Shown: one piece after another, positions 63,361 to 64,000 of the stretch
How the letters are laid out: every line of letters starts with the position of its first letter
How positions within the stretch are numbered: the stretch's first letter is position 1
Source: Lutimonas zeaxanthinifaciens
Lineage (GTDB): Bacteria; Bacteroidota; Bacteroidia; Flavobacteriales; Flavobacteriaceae
Reading direction: 5' to 3'
Length of the DNA stretch: 64,000 nucleotides
Assembly: GCF_030503675.1 (NCBI RefSeq)
Contig: NZ_CP129964.1
Span: 2,294,001-2,358,000 of the forward strand
The notes under the pieces: generated by a model
Database searches by the model: none
What the model was told of the DNA's origin: nothing
What the model saw: only the letters and a program-made list of their open reading frames with translations
Program-made: the position numbers and the translations under genes

Positions 63361-63990
63361 ATGCTAAAAGAAACGGAAATACTAATTGAGAAAGGCGAGA
63401 TGCTTCCGCTTATGGAAGAGTTCTATACCATTCAGGGAGAAGGATTTCACACAGGTAAAGCGGCCTATTTTATTCGGATTGGAGGATGTGATGTGGGTTG
63501 TCACTGGTGTGATGTCAAAGAAAGCTGGAATGCAGAATTACATCCACCCACTTTGACCAGACAGATCGTTGAAAAAGCACAAAAATATGCGAATACGGTA
63601 GTTATAACTGGTGGAGAGCCTCTTATGTGGAATATGGATCATATAACATCTATGCTGTATAAAGCCGGATTAAAAGTTCATATTGAAACTTCCGGGGCCT
63701 ATACCCTGACCGGAAAATACGACTGGATCTGTTTATCACCAAAAAAGACCAAGCTTCCACTTACTGAGGTGTACGAAGCCGCCCACGAATTAAAAGTGAT
63801 CATTTACAATAAGCACGATTTTAAATTTGCCGAAGAACAGGCTTCGAAAGTAAGCCCGAATTGTGAACTTTTTCTTCAACCCGAATGGAGCAACAGAGAT
63901 AAAATGACACCTCAGATCGTAGATTATGTCATGGAGCATCCCAAATGGAAAATTTCCCTGCAAACCCATAAGTATCTTAACATTCCTTAA
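63361..63990 (+). CDS. queE: 7-carboxy-7-deazaguanine synthase QueE
   Basis: A radical-SAM enzyme that makes 7-carboxy-7-deazaguanine in queuosine (preQ0) synthesis. It has 209 residues. The 4Fe-4S/SAM motif is C-x3-C-x2-C at Cys43, Cys47 and Cys50 (GGCDVGCHWCD), with the substrate and SAM regions YTIQGEGFHTGKAAYFIRIGG before it, VVITGGEPLMW after it and HIETSGAYTL further on. It is 209 residues, a normal length for the short QueE forms. The other que genes are not in the window. Confidence 0.94.
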   Translation: MLKETEILIEKGEMLPLMEEFYTIQGEGFHTGKAAYFIRIGGCDVGCHWCDVKESWNAELHPPTLTRQIVEKAQKYANTVVITGGEPLMWNMDHITSMLYKAGLKVHIETSGAYTLTGKYDWICLSPKKTKLPLTEVYEAAHELKVIIYNKHDFKFAEEQASKVSPNCELFLQPEWSNRDKMTPQIVDYVMEHPKWKISLQTHKYLNIP

Positions 63991-64000
63991 AAAAAACTCT

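Overview
The window is about 64 kb of chromosome from a marine-type flavobacterium (Bacteroidota, Flavobacteriia; genus not determinable here). The evidence is a protein set typical of that class (alpha-oxoamine synthase of the serine palmitoyltransferase type, long 481-residue GAPDH, YbaB, DUF6095 protein), Bacteroidota-style lipoboxes, near absence of Shine-Dalgarno sites, TAnnTTTG minus-7 promoter elements, and an A+T-rich composition. No tRNA, rRNA, insertion sequence, phage gene or CRISPR array was seen.

Layout. 1-5632: sphingolipid-type acyltransferase (cut by the left edge), cysteine/cystathionine beta-synthase, secreted oligopeptidase, YbaB, YhhN. 5636-23349: a sulfur-handling region, the most distinctive part of the window. 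23456-29372: an RND efflux trio. 29462-35871: GAPDH, a DegP-type protease, and dapF-GNAT-mltG-DUF2279. 35983-43659: a lysozyme-fold protein, dnaA-phosphatase-methyltransferase, thioesterase, YigZ, ribD, prmC, trmD, rplS. 43660-44761: a 1.1 kb gap with no convincing gene but with promoter and terminator signals that suggest noncoding RNA. 44762-63990: icd, an ATP-grasp enzyme, transporters, mscS, lhgO, msrB, ffh, folD, small FMN and cupin proteins, a HerA-like ATPase and queE.

The sulfur region has four transcription units. Unit 1 (divergent from a membrane-anchored 12-haem cytochrome) encodes a Tat-exported molybdopterin oxidoreductase with its FeS and NrfD subunits (PsrABC/PhsABC type), two half-size YeeE/YedE transporters and two membrane-anchored rhodanese-fold proteins. 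Both of these have lost the catalytic Cys and end in the same basic linker plus MPEGGC. Unit 2 encodes two exported tandem-rhodanese proteins and an OprP-like porin. Unit 3 is a Crp/Fnr regulator. Unit 4 encodes a sulfide:quinone oxidoreductase-like flavoprotein, a DUF1641 protein, a single-cysteine TusE/DsrC-like carrier and a DsrE2 protein. ligA sits between units 3 and 4 on the other strand.

The four units share a promoter arrangement that I could read directly: a TGA-N6-TCA Crp/Fnr-type palindrome (TCT in one case) whose centre lies exactly 29.5 bp before the first base of a TAnnTTT(A/G) minus-7 element. This suggests one autoregulated regulon under the local Crp/Fnr protein. My working model is that sulfur anions enter through the porin, are processed in the periplasm by rhodaneses and the molybdoenzyme, and pass inward through YeeE/YedE to the SQR/DsrC-like/DsrE2 set. 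The direction of chemistry and the substrate cannot be settled from sequence alone.
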